Position numbers and translations under genes: made by a program. Shown here one piece after another: positions 52,440 through 61,352 of a stretch of 64,000 nt of DNA (position 1 is its first letter; the number at the start of each line of letters is the position of its first letter). The notes under the pieces were generated by a model. It was given only the letters and a program-made list of their open reading frames with translations. It was not told the DNA's origin and did not search any database. Origin of the DNA: Ereboglobus sp. PH5-10 (GTDB lineage Bacteria; Verrucomicrobiota; Verrucomicrobiia; Opitutales; Opitutaceae); contig NZ_JAQFIP010000001.1 of NCBI RefSeq assembly GCF_029504735.1, positions 372,001-436,000 on the forward strand, given 5' to 3'.

Positions 52440-53642
52440 TTAATTATTGCCGAGCATGACATCGCGCACGGCTTCAAGATAACCAAAACCGTGGAGCATG
52501 TCGGGAAGCAGATAGCTTCCCTCCACCCATTCGTTCCACGCATTAATCGTGATGATCTTGGGCTGCTCCGGATGGTTGTCGGCATACTCCTTGGCCTTCC
52601 TGAGAAGCATGGCGAAACTCGCCGGGGTGTTGTGATAACAGGTCACATCCTTTTTTCCCTTGGCGGGAAAACGGGGCGTGTCATCCCAGCCCACCGAAAC
52701 GCACGGGAACAACGGAATGTCGAGGATCGCGTCCCATTGCTCGCGTATTTTCCGCGCGTTGCTTCCGTGTGTGAGATAGTCCGGATCAAATCCGCCCATG
52801 TTGTAGAACGCCATGCTGTCAAATCCGATCCCGGTGATTCTTTCCAGGGTGGACTTTCGTTTTGCGGCGTCCTTCGGGAAAGATCCGCCGCCGGAATTCA
52901 TTTGAAGGTGAAGGCCGGGAAACCCCGCCTTCTTCACCTCGGTGCGGAAGTAGTCGATCGCCTTGCGCGTCTCCGCAATGTCCCCGCCAAAGCTTTCGAC
53001 CAGCTTCCGGGTGCTGAACACTGAAAACACCGGGCATCCGTTTATTTTGAGATAATTGGGTTTTGTGAAGTATTGCCTGATGACTCTTTCAACAATGATT
53101 TTGAAATTTTCCCAATCCACGCGCGCGTTCCACAACAACGTCTCGTCGTCGCCATGGCGATGGTGGTTCCAATAGTTTTTTTTCACATCGTGGTTGGCCC
53201 ACATAATATAAAAATTCATTTTTTCATTATTACGGGCCTTGAGAAAGCCGTCGTTTAGCGCGCTTTCCAAATACGGGCCCCCATCATACCAATACCAGTC
53301 GTATACGAAGGTGTTCACGCCATGCTTCACGGCCGTGTCGATCCATCGCTCGACCACCCTGGGGTCGTTGTCCATTTCATAACCCCACAACGGCTGGCGC
53401 GGTTGATAGTGCCCCTCGAAGCGCGGATTTCCCTTTTTTATCACCTCCCACTCCCCAATCCCCTCGGGCCACAAATGTTTTTCGGCCATCGGATCATTGT
53501 GACACGAAGGCCAGACGTATGCCGCGACAATGTAATCATTCCGGGTGGCTTCCGATACGGGGCGGCCTTCGCGCGCGGGCATCACGCACACGGAAAGAAG
53601 CCAGCACGCCAGCGGGAGTAACATCAACTTCTGTTTTTTCAT
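52440..53642 (-). CDS. Secreted glycoside hydrolase family 99-like (WbsX-type) protein
   Basis: A 400-residue protein from 53642 (MKKQKLMLLPLACWLLSVCV) with a signal peptide. The barrel has VAAYVWPSCHNDPM, the GVNTFVYDWYWYDGGPYLE segment, MNFYIMWANHDVKKNY, PVFSVFSTRKLVESF, and near the end ITINAWNEWVEGSYLLPD, which are characteristic of GH99-like/WbsX proteins. Such proteins are linked to mannan or polysaccharide processing. Glu residues in NEWVEGS are good candidates for catalysis. The gene is monocistronic, convergent with fabF. Confidence 0.88.
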   Translation of the reverse strand: MKKQKLMLLPLACWLLSVCVMPAREGRPVSEATRNDYIVAAYVWPSCHNDPMAEKHLWPEGIGEWEVIKKGNPRFEGHYQPRQPLWGYEMDNDPRVVERWIDTAVKHGVNTFVYDWYWYDGGPYLESALNDGFLKARNNEKMNFYIMWANHDVKKNYWNHHRHGDDETLLWNARVDWENFKIIVERVIRQYFTKPNYLKINGCPVFSVFSTRKLVESFGGDIAETRKAIDYFRTEVKKAGFPGLHLQMNSGGGSFPKDAAKRKSTLERITGIGFDSMAFYNMGGFDPDYLTHGSNARKIREQWDAILDIPLFPCVSVGWDDTPRFPAKGKKDVTCYHNTPASFAMLLRKAKEYADNHPEQPKIITINAWNEWVEGSYLLPDMLHGFGYLEAVRDVMLGNN

Positions 53643-53791
53643 GGGGCGATTAAATCCTGTTCCATTCGGGGCGTTTGTTCTGCGGCCATTGGGCCGCGTC
53701 CCAAATGACATTTGGCCCGGTTTCGCCTGTCAACCAAGGAGACAACCGGGGCTGCTCGGCACAATCCGAATTCCACAAGTCAAGGCGCGCG

Positions 53792-54412
53792 CTACCTTCG
53801 GCGGTTGTAAACCGTCGCGCCATTTTCATTTTTTGGAAGCGTCAGCATGCCGCCTATGCGGGGCAGAGTTTCGTGCTGCACGGGGCGCATGGGACGCTCC
53901 TCCAATTCGGCCTGTTGCGCGTCGTCGCTGCTGCTGGACATCGTGACCCCCCAGTAAACGTAGACGTTGGACTCGCGGCGCTTTTTGTAGATTTTGTCGT
54001 AATACACCCCGATCGGAAATATCTCGTTGATGGTTTTTCCGGGCAGCAACGGCAGGTTTCCCATGACCACGCCGCCGGGCAGAAGCTCGCTCGCCCAGTC
54101 GCCCGTGCTCGATATGATCGGAGTGTCGTCGGTCGAGAAAAACACGGACATCTGGCCCGGCACATCAAACGCCCCGCGCGCAATAAAGTAGGGCTTGTCC
54201 GAGTTGTTCCGCATCACGAAGCGGATCGCGAGCCGAGAGGTGACATCGTCCTCAAGCGTCACCGTGTATTCAATCGCCGTGCCGGGAATTGTCCCGGTGT
54301 TGGTCGAATACACCATCGCCTGGGCTTGGGCGGCATTTGCAAAAACAACACTGCCGAGGGCCAGCAACACGAGGCTGCGTTTGTTGGAAAAAAGACGGCG
54401 GAAGATAAGCAT
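53792..54412 (-). CDS. Secreted hypothetical protein, beta-rich
   Basis: A 206-residue protein starting MLIFRRLFSNKRSLVLLALG with a signal peptide (cleavage near AQA). The mature part is beta-rich (TAIEYTVTLEDDVTSRLAIR, FVMRNNSDKPYFIARGAF), suggesting an immunoglobulin-like fold. The C-terminal part is charged and probably disordered, ending in VYNRRR. No enzyme motif is seen and I do not recognise the family. The start at 54412 is chosen because the longer open frame upstream lacks a signal sequence. It is divergent from comEC by 127 bp. Confidence 0.7.
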   Translation of the reverse strand: MLIFRRLFSNKRSLVLLALGSVVFANAAQAQAMVYSTNTGTIPGTAIEYTVTLEDDVTSRLAIRFVMRNNSDKPYFIARGAFDVPGQMSVFFSTDDTPIISSTGDWASELLPGGVVMGNLPLLPGKTINEIFPIGVYYDKIYKKRRESNVYVYWGVTMSSSSDDAQQAELEERPMRPVQHETLPRIGGMLTLPKNENGATVYNRRR

Positions 54413-54539
54413 GGGCAAAGGGTTTATCGATGTAGTTCTTTGCCCTGCCGTGGCAAAGCGAAAATCAATTGGCGTTTGAATTTTTCCGCCGCCTGAAAAA
54501 AACTCGCACAAAATTTGCCCGCCGTTTCCCTATTGGGGC

Positions 54540-56273
54540 GTGAGCCAGCCCCAAGACGACACCCCGGCGCCCACCCCGCAGACAACGCCCAAGCTGCGCT
54601 CGCTGCGCCATCGGGCGCCGCTGCTCTGGATACTGATCCCGTTCATGGCCGGGCTTGCGGCGGCAAAAACCGCGCCGCACGCGCTTCCGGCCGGCTGGCT
54701 TCTGGGTGGGGCGTTGGTGCTCGCGCTCGCGAGCATCGCCCTTGCGCCGCGGCACTGGAGCGGCCTCGTCGCGCTTGTGCTGTGCGTGCTTTTGAGCGGG
54801 GCGGCTTCCTACGAAATCAATCGCAGCCGGCTCGCCTCCTACGACGCGCTTCCGCCGCGCGAAGCCCGGCTCACGCTGCGCGTCACGCACACCTTTGCCC
54901 AGGGCGTCCGCGGCGCGCGGGGCAAATCCGACGCGCCGCGAATCAGCGGACTGGCCCGCGTGACGGATGCCGCGCCGCACTTGCGGGAGCTCGTCGGGCA
55001 GCGCGTTTATTATTCCCTCGCACTGCCCGTGGAAACAGGCGGCGGGGAAAAAGAAAACACGCCGCCCCCGATAATCCGCTCCGCCGAGATCACCGCCACC
55101 GGCGTGCTTTATTCGCTGCCGCGCCGCGTCGCGGCGGATTCCTTTGACGGATACCTCGCGTCCTCGGGCATGAACTTCAAGTTCTCGCGCGGGCGGCTGC
55201 TCGGCGTGGAAAAACCGCCGGACGCCACCGCCGCTTTCTACGAACGAATGCGGCAGCGTTTTTCCAAAATTCTTTCCGCCGGGCTCGAGCACCGGCCGCA
55301 GCAGGCGGGCGTTTTGCGCGCGATGGTGCTCGGCCAAAAACAGGACATCGAGGAGCAGCAGCACGCGCTCTTTCTCGGCAGCGGCACGATGCACTTGTTT
55401 GCCATATCGGGTCTTCATATCGCCGTGATCGCCACGGGCATCCAGTTTCTTCTTTTGTTTTTGCGACTGCCCGTGTGGCCGCGCGTGATCGCCGGCACGC
55501 TCGCGCTCTACGTCTATGTGCAAATCACCGGGGCGAGCCCCTCGGCCACGCGCGCGTTCACGATGGTCGCGCTCCTCCAGGCGTCGCTGCTGCTCCGCCT
55601 GCCGGCAAACGCCATCGCCACGCTCGCGTTTGCGGCGCTCGCCACGCTTCTGGTGGCGCCCATGCAGCTCTTCAGCGCCAGTTTCCAAATGTCATACAGC
55701 ATCGTTGCCGCGCTCCTTTTGTTCGGGCTTCCGCTCGGCGAAACCTGGCTCGCTCGCTGGGTGCCGTTTCGCGACACACCCCAGGTGGCGCGCAACTGGT
55801 TTCAGAAAAAAACCGTCGTCGCGCACCGGGCGATTGTTTCCGCGCTCGGCATCAGCATCGCGGCAAGCCTCGTCAGCGCGATTTGCAGCACGATTTATTT
55901 CAAGCTCTTCACACCCGGCGCGCTCCTCGCCAACCTCGTGCTGATACCCGCCGCGTCGCTTGTGATTCTCTCGGGTTTTATTTCGCTGTTCTTCGGGCTC
56001 ATCGGAATCACGCCCCTGAGCGTCCTTTTTAATCACGCCTCGGCGCTCTTGCTTTTCACAATGGAAAAATCGCTGGAGCTGTTTTTGGAAATTCCGGTGG
56101 TTGCCATGCCCGCGCATTTCTCGCCGCAATGGACAGGATACTGCGCGCTCGCGCTGCTGCTCGCCTCCTTGCTTTGCGGTTATTCGCAAAAATGGACGCG
56201 GAGGCTCGGAGGATTTTGGATGCCCGTTGTCATCGTCGCCGCCGCGCTGCTTTTTTTCGCGCACCGCGGTTGA
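54540..56273 (+). CDS. comEC: ComEC/Rec2-family competence membrane protein, short form
   Basis: ComEC forms the inner-membrane channel for DNA uptake. The 577-residue protein (GTG start at 54540) has an N-terminal membrane pair, an OB-like periplasmic region (about residues 95-200) and the competence membrane domain with LVLGQKQDIEEQQHALFLGS, GTMHLFAISGLHIAVIATGIQ and NAIATLAFAALATLL. It ends after the last helices and lacks the C-terminal metallo-beta-lactamase domain of full-length ComEC (about 750-800 residues). With GspD/E/F in the window, DNA uptake through a pilus-like system is possible. Confidence 0.88.
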   Translation: MSQPQDDTPAPTPQTTPKLRSLRHRAPLLWILIPFMAGLAAAKTAPHALPAGWLLGGALVLALASIALAPRHWSGLVALVLCVLLSGAASYEINRSRLASYDALPPREARLTLRVTHTFAQGVRGARGKSDAPRISGLARVTDAAPHLRELVGQRVYYSLALPVETGGGEKENTPPPIIRSAEITATGVLYSLPRRVAADSFDGYLASSGMNFKFSRGRLLGVEKPPDATAAFYERMRQRFSKILSAGLEHRPQQAGVLRAMVLGQKQDIEEQQHALFLGSGTMHLFAISGLHIAVIATGIQFLLLFLRLPVWPRVIAGTLALYVYVQITGASPSATRAFTMVALLQASLLLRLPANAIATLAFAALATLLVAPMQLFSASFQMSYSIVAALLLFGLPLGETWLARWVPFRDTPQVARNWFQKKTVVAHRAIVSALGISIAASLVSAICSTIYFKLFTPGALLANLVLIPAASLVILSGFISLFFGLIGITPLSVLFNHASALLLFTMEKSLELFLEIPVVAMPAHFSPQWTGYCALALLLASLLCGYSQKWTRRLGGFWMPVVIVAAALLFFAHRG

Positions 56274-56295
56274 TTCGCGCGAAGCGGCGTCCGCC

Positions 56296-57951
56296 TCAAG
56301 GAATCCGCAAAGTCATGCCAAGCTTGAGGGCGTCGGGGCTTTTGAGCTGGTCGCGGTTGGCCTCGTATATGCGGCTCCAGTGCTCGCTGCCGCCGTAATA
56401 TTTTCTCGCAATCGACGAAAGCGTTTCACCCGCCGCGATTGTGTGCGTGCGCGTTTCCGGGGCCGCTGTTGTTCCGCTTGCGACCACGGTCTGCGAGTCC
56501 GGCTGCGCGGATGCCTCGGGTTGCGGCTGCGCCGGACGAGAGGGGGCGCGGGCGGGCGGCGCGGTTGCCGGGCGGGACTGCGCCTGCGTTTGCGTGATCA
56601 ATGCGATCTGCGTTTTCAGCCGCACGTTTTCCCCCGCGACATCGGCCGACTGGAGCTGCAATTGCTTGAAATTTTCTTGGGCAACGGCCAGCTGCCTGGC
56701 GGCTTCCTTGGCGGCTTCCCTGTCGTCCGCGGCGAGTTTTTCCGCCTCCGCAAATTTCGTCTCGAACTCGGCCAGCTGCGCGGTGAGCGCCGCGTTCTTT
56801 TCCCCGGCGACGTCGAACTGTTTTTGCAGCCCGTCGAGTTCCTCCTGCTTGAGCTGTTGGGCTCGCGATGATGCCGCGAGTTTTTCCTCCGCGTCCGCGA
56901 TTTGTTTGCGAAGCTCGTCCGCGGCGGCGGTGGATGCCGCCGTGTCGTCGGCGATTTGTTTTTCCAACGCAGTCACGCGCTGGGTGAGTTCGTCGCGCGC
57001 CTTGGTGGCTTCGGCAAGAGCGGTCTCGGTTTCCTCGAGCTTGGTTTCCGCTTTTGCAAGCCGGTCCTGAAGCGCGTCGCGCGCGCCGAGCACATCGCCG
57101 TGCTCGCGAACGGTGCTTTCATTTTTGGCGGACAGCTCGGCAATGCGGGCGGTGAGTGTCGCGATTTCCGCCTTTGCCCCGGCCGTTTCTTTTTGGGCTG
57201 CGGCCAGGCTTTCCTCCGCCGCCTCAACAGTCTTTGCGTGCCTGGCCGCGTCCTCGCCAAGCTGCGTGTTGAGGCGCTGGTTTTCGGCGTGGAGCGCCTG
57301 GATTTGTTCGCCCAGCGCAATCGCGCCCTGGCGCGCCGCGGCGAGGTCGATGCGCAGCGTGCTCATCTCCTTCCTCGCCGAGGACAGCTTTGCGTTCGCG
57401 TCCTCAATGGCCTGGTTGCTTTGGACGATGGCGCCTGTTGCGGTTTCCTTTTCGGCGGTCAGTTTTTCGATCTGCAATTTGAGCGAGTCGATTGTGAGGC
57501 GCGCCGATTTCAACTCGGTCGAAATGGCGGTGACGTTTTCGTCCGCCTTGTCCTTGTCCTGCGCGGCGAGTTGCGCGGCGGCGAGTTTTTGGATGAGAAT
57601 GTTGCGTTCGTTTTCGCGGTTGATCGCGGCCCGCTTCAACTCGGCGTTTTCGCGGCGAAGCGATTCGATGGTTTCGTTCAACCCGGCTTGCGCGAGCTCG
57701 TTTTCCTTGGCGGTCTTTCGTATTTCGCCCTTCAACTTCGCCATCTCGATGCGCAGTTCGAGATCCGTCTCCGGGATTGTGGTGAGCTCCACGACGGGCT
57801 GGATCGGGCTGGAGGATGCTTTGGCGGTTTCAGCCGCCGGGCTTATCGGACTGACCGGCGAGCCGTCTTGCGCGCACAGCGGCGCGGTGGTTGCGGACAA
57901 GAGGAAAACAGTCAGCGCGCAGGCAAAAATAAGGGACGGTAGGCGTGTCAT
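56296..57951 (-). CDS. Exported coiled-coil protein with C-terminal LysM domain
   Basis: A 551-residue protein from 57951 (MTRLPSLIFACALTVFLLSA) with a signal peptide. Residues about 50-450 are a long Ala/Glu/Lys/Gln-rich coiled coil of heptads (LKGEIRKTAKENELAQAGLN, LDGLQKQFDVAGEKNAALTA). A Pro/Ala/Gln-rich linker (about 465-500) leads to a LysM-like peptidoglycan-binding domain, HTIAAGETLSSIARKYYGGS, ending LKLGMTLRIP. It likely spans the periplasm while holding the cell wall. The convergent comEC gene ends 22 bp away. It could act in envelope structure or division; no direct evidence. Confidence 0.85.
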   Translation of the reverse strand: MTRLPSLIFACALTVFLLSATTAPLCAQDGSPVSPISPAAETAKASSSPIQPVVELTTIPETDLELRIEMAKLKGEIRKTAKENELAQAGLNETIESLRRENAELKRAAINRENERNILIQKLAAAQLAAQDKDKADENVTAISTELKSARLTIDSLKLQIEKLTAEKETATGAIVQSNQAIEDANAKLSSARKEMSTLRIDLAAARQGAIALGEQIQALHAENQRLNTQLGEDAARHAKTVEAAEESLAAAQKETAGAKAEIATLTARIAELSAKNESTVREHGDVLGARDALQDRLAKAETKLEETETALAEATKARDELTQRVTALEKQIADDTAASTAAADELRKQIADAEEKLAASSRAQQLKQEELDGLQKQFDVAGEKNAALTAQLAEFETKFAEAEKLAADDREAAKEAARQLAVAQENFKQLQLQSADVAGENVRLKTQIALITQTQAQSRPATAPPARAPSRPAQPQPEASAQPDSQTVVASGTTAAPETRTHTIAAGETLSSIARKYYGGSEHWSRIYEANRDQLKSPDALKLGMTLRIP

Positions 57952-58066
57952 AATGGATTTCGAAGCGTGGTGTCGTGGCTTCAAACGATGAGGAATCGAG
58001 AGACACTGAAGGCAAAACGCGCGCCATCTCAATTTTTTTATGACAGCCAACCGTGTTTTGCGCAAC

Positions 58067-59092
58067 TCACGCGCCCGGACCGCGCAGGAGCACTTTGCCG
58101 TTGCGTCCGTAGCCGCCGGCGCGGGCGAGCGCCCCGGCGTATTGGTTTATCGGATACACGGAATCGACCGCCATCTTGAGCGAGCCGTCGCGCAGGCGCG
58201 CATACACGGCGTCCAGCACGGCTTGCAACGCGCCGGGGTTCGCCGAGCGCGCCCAGCGGTCCATCCAAAATCCCCGCAGCGCCACGTTTTTGAAAATGAA
58301 CTCGCGCGTGGGAAAACGAATCGCGTCGCCCGTCATGCCGCCGAAGGTGACGAGCTGGCCGTCCTGGCCGAGCGAGCGGGTGAGAGTGATCGCGCTCATG
58401 CCGCCGATGCTGTTGAGCGCGAGACGCGGCGCGGCGCCGCCAAGTTGCGGCATCACGGCCTTGAGCGCCTTGTCGTCGTCGGCCACAACGACATCCGCGC
58501 CCATTGCGCGGAGGTTCGCCTCGTGTTTTTCGGGCGAACGAACAAGGCAGGCCGTCCGCAGGCCGAGCGAACGCGCAAACTGGATCACACACTCGCCCAC
58601 GGCGGAGTTGGAGGCGTTTTGAATAATCCAGTCCCCTGGCTTCAGGTTCACAAACTCGTGCAGCAACAACCAGGCGGTCGGCGGATTGATAAACGCCATC
58701 GCCGCCTGTTCCGCGGGCAGGTCGGACGGGACGGACATCAGGTCGTCCGCGCGCGCGACGATTGCCTCGCGCCACACGCCCGAATCCTCGGGCATGCGCA
58801 CACGGTCGCCGATTTTAAATTTTGTCACGTCCGCGCCGAGCTTGGCGACGCGGCCCACGCCCTCGCGTCCGGCGACGGCGGGCAGCGCGCGCAGGCGCCC
58901 GTAGGTGCCGCCGATCATTCCGAGGTCGGACGGATGAATGACGGCCGCCTCCATGAGCACGAGCACTTCGCCGGCGGCGGGTTCGCGCGCGTCGTCGGAA
59001 ACCGCCTCGTATTTCAAGACCTCATCGGGTTTGCCGGTGGCGTGGTAACGAACCGCGTGTGGCGCGGCGGGAATTGCATGGTTTGTGTTCAT
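58067..59092 (-). CDS. Zinc-independent MDR-family oxidoreductase (enoyl-thioester reductase/quinone reductase type)
   Basis: A 341-residue medium-chain dehydrogenase/reductase. The N-terminal catalytic domain has EVLVLMEAAVIHPSDLGMIGGTYG, and PAVAGREGVGRVAKLG, lacking the structural zinc Cys cluster. The nucleotide domain contains NPPTAWLLLHEFVNLKPGDW and IIQNASNSAVGECVIQFAR, then LVRSPEKHEANLRAMGADVV. The pattern INPPTAW-NSAVG is most like mitochondrial-type 2-enoyl thioester reductases (MECR/Etr1) and related NADPH-quinone reductases. The exact substrate is uncertain. It is followed upstream by metF on the same strand (16 bp), a likely operon. Confidence 0.85.
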   Translation of the reverse strand: MNTNHAIPAAPHAVRYHATGKPDEVLKYEAVSDDAREPAAGEVLVLMEAAVIHPSDLGMIGGTYGRLRALPAVAGREGVGRVAKLGADVTKFKIGDRVRMPEDSGVWREAIVARADDLMSVPSDLPAEQAAMAFINPPTAWLLLHEFVNLKPGDWIIQNASNSAVGECVIQFARSLGLRTACLVRSPEKHEANLRAMGADVVVADDDKALKAVMPQLGGAAPRLALNSIGGMSAITLTRSLGQDGQLVTFGGMTGDAIRFPTREFIFKNVALRGFWMDRWARSANPGALQAVLDAVYARLRDGSLKMAVDSVYPINQYAGALARAGGYGRNGKVLLRGPGA

Positions 59093-59108
59093 TGGAATTT
59101 CTTTCGAT

Positions 59109-59987
59109 TTACGCCGCGAGGCCCGCCGCGAGCGCGAGCGCGCTGCGGGCGCGGTTCAATATATAAAGGTGGTAGCCGGGCGCGTTGTTTGCGAGCAGGC
59201 CGCGGATTTGCGTGAGCGCCCAATCAATGCCGATCATCTCGGAGGTGTCGGCGTCGTCGTGCGCAGCCTCGAGGCGTTTGATGAGCACGGGCGGCAGATA
59301 CGCGGAGCTCAGTTGCGTGATGCGTTGCACTTGTTTCAGCGAAAGCACGGGCATGATTCCGGGGACGATGGGCACGGTGACGCCGCGCGCGTGACATTTT
59401 TCCACGAAGCGGTAATACACGGTGTTGTCGAAGAAAAGCTGCGTGGTGATGAACGACGCGCCGGCGTCAACCTTGCGCTTCAAGTTGTCCAAATCGACGT
59501 CCTCGTTGGGCGCCTCGGGATGCTTTTCCGGATAACCGCCGACGCCGAGACAAAGGTCCGCGTGGCGCGCCTTGAGCAGGGCGACGAGTTCGTTCGCATA
59601 ACGCAGGCCGTTCGGCGCGGGCTTGAACTCGGCCGAGCCCTTCGGCGGGTCGCCGCGCAGCGCCATGATGTTCCTGAAACCGTTTTCGTAAATCTGGTCG
59701 GCAAGTTCGTTCAGCTCGTCGCGCGAATGTCCGACGCAGGTGAGATGCGGCATCACCGTGAGGCCGAAGTCGCTTTTCAGCATTGCGCTGACTTGCGTGG
59801 TGCGCTCGCGCGTGCTGCCGCCCGCCCCGTAGGTCACGGAGACAAAATCCGGATTGATGCGTCGAAGCGCCTCGGCGGCGGCGCGCAGGTTCGCGACCCC
59901 CGCGTCATCGCGAGGCGGGAAAAACTCAAGGGATCGCAACGGACGTTTTTGCGCGAAGAGCTCGGATATGGGACGGTTTGCGGTCAT
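59109..59987 (-). CDS. metF: 5,10-methylenetetrahydrofolate reductase
   Basis: The flavoprotein reduces methylene-THF to methyl-THF for methionine synthesis. The 292-residue protein has LRSLEFFPPRDDAGVANLRA, the SVTYGAGGSTRERT segment, HLTCVGHSRDELNE, NIMALRGDPPKGS and ITTQLFFDNTVYYRFVEKC, all typical of MetF. Start at 59987 (MTANRPISELFAQK). It and the downstream MDR gene are 16 bp apart. Upstream lies an AT-rich repeat block before the aspartyl-protease gene. Confidence 0.95.
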   Translation of the reverse strand: MTANRPISELFAQKRPLRSLEFFPPRDDAGVANLRAAAEALRRINPDFVSVTYGAGGSTRERTTQVSAMLKSDFGLTVMPHLTCVGHSRDELNELADQIYENGFRNIMALRGDPPKGSAEFKPAPNGLRYANELVALLKARHADLCLGVGGYPEKHPEAPNEDVDLDNLKRKVDAGASFITTQLFFDNTVYYRFVEKCHARGVTVPIVPGIMPVLSLKQVQRITQLSSAYLPPVLIKRLEAAHDDADTSEMIGIDWALTQIRGLLANNAPGYHLYILNRARSALALAAGLAA

Positions 59988-59996
59988 TGAAAAAAA

Positions 59997-60022
59997 TTAA
60001 GAATTAATGATTAAGAATTAAG
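59997..60022. repeat. Short AT-rich direct repeat between metF and the protease gene
   Basis: Two copies of a TTAAGAATTA-type unit lie in tandem. The block may be part of the metF promoter or a decayed repeat. Confidence 0.4.
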
Positions 60023-60098
60023 AAACCAGCATTGGGAAACCTGAAATGCGCGATGGATTCGCATCGGGCGCGCGGCGTGTCGCCCCCCAAGCCCCGGC

Positions 60099-61343
60099 TC
60101 ATTTCACCAAATCGAAAACGGGAATCACCATTGGCTCCTCGCGCTGGCCCCTGACGAAAGTGCAGGTGATCTCGTCGGACTCGCGCACGAGCTTGTCGTA
60201 GCGCTGCAGCTGCCATGCGGACACATGCTCGCCGTTGATGCGCGCGACGATGTCGCCCGCCTGCACACCCGCGTCCTCCGCGGGCGAGCCGGGCACGACT
60301 GACAGCACGCGCCAGTAGGCCGGCGTTTTGGCGAAGGAGAGGCCGGCGCTGCGTTGCGAGCCCATTTCGAGGGGGGCGTCCGTGCTCCGTTGAAACGTCA
60401 CCGTGCCGAGCTTGGAGTCAAAAACGAGGCAGTAGTTTTTCAGGATTTCACCGCCGATTGCCGAGAGCTGGTCGGTGATGTCGACGATCGGTTGCTCGAC
60501 CTTGCACTCGCCGATGCGCAGCGGCGTGGAGAGCCGGCCGATTTCCTGCACGCGGTCGCCAAGGATCGTGCCGATTGTCGCGCCCGTCCGCGGCGGCTGC
60601 GAAAACTCGGGCGAGAGACCGAGCGGGTTGAGGACGAGCGCGCCGTCGCTTCCGGAGTCGATCAGCGCGCTGAATGTCTCGCCGCCAACGCTCACGGGGA
60701 TGATCGGCGCGCGGATTTCGTTGTTGAACTTGACCGTGACGCCGGGAACCGAGCGAACCGCCGAGCGGCGGCTGATAATCAGGCGCGACTGCGGATAATC
60801 CAGCGAGAAAACCGTGTCGCGGAAAAGCGGAAAGCCGATGATGCCGTCAATCCTCATGCCGAAGTGCGCGGAGAGTTCCGAGCAGTCGTAAATGAGCACG
60901 GGCACGTTGGAGAACATCGCGTCGCCGAGCTTGATGATACGCACGTTTGCGGGCGGAAGTTTTTGCACGCGGCCGCTGGCCGTGCGCACGTTGATCGAGC
61001 GCGCGCTGGCGCCGTCCTTTTTTTCCGCCGGGTAGCGTTTCACATAGTCGGGCGAGAGCAGCGTCACCGACGAACCGGTGTCCACGATGAAACGCCAGGG
61101 GCCGTGCTTGTCCCACTTCGCCTCGACGATAAAATAGTTGGCCTCGATGCGCGCCGGTATGGTGGTCACCGGCTCCGCAAGGCGCGTGTGGCCGGGACGC
61201 GACTCGCGCTTGTAGAAATGCAACAGGTGCCGCTGCACGCTCGAACACCCCGCCGAGAAAACCACCATGAGCGCCACGCACAACAGCGCCGCGGCGTGGC
61301 CGGGGCGCGGAGCCGGATGTTTTTGGGCGGTGCGCGAAATCAT
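60099..61343 (-). CDS. Lipoprotein with two retropepsin-like aspartyl protease domains and a PDZ domain
   Basis: A 414-residue protein with a lipoprotein signal (ALLCVALMVVFSAGC; lipobox SAGC). Two pepsin/retropepsin-type halves follow, with catalytic-like VDTGSSVTLLS (about residue 85) and IDSGSDGALVLN (about residue 230), plus flap-like IDGIIGFPLFRD. A C-terminal PDZ domain shows VLSVVPGSPAEDAGVQAGDIV and ARINGEHV. Such single-chain aspartyl protease-PDZ proteins are common in Verrucomicrobiota and related phyla, with unknown substrates. The MFS transporter gene ends 10 bp upstream, so they may be cotranscribed. Confidence 0.88.
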   Translation of the reverse strand: MISRTAQKHPAPRPGHAAALLCVALMVVFSAGCSSVQRHLLHFYKRESRPGHTRLAEPVTTIPARIEANYFIVEAKWDKHGPWRFIVDTGSSVTLLSPDYVKRYPAEKKDGASARSINVRTASGRVQKLPPANVRIIKLGDAMFSNVPVLIYDCSELSAHFGMRIDGIIGFPLFRDTVFSLDYPQSRLIISRRSAVRSVPGVTVKFNNEIRAPIIPVSVGGETFSALIDSGSDGALVLNPLGLSPEFSQPPRTGATIGTILGDRVQEIGRLSTPLRIGECKVEQPIVDITDQLSAIGGEILKNYCLVFDSKLGTVTFQRSTDAPLEMGSQRSAGLSFAKTPAYWRVLSVVPGSPAEDAGVQAGDIVARINGEHVSAWQLQRYDKLVRESDEITCTFVRGQREEPMVIPVFDLVK

Positions 61344-61352
61344 GCGGGCGGG

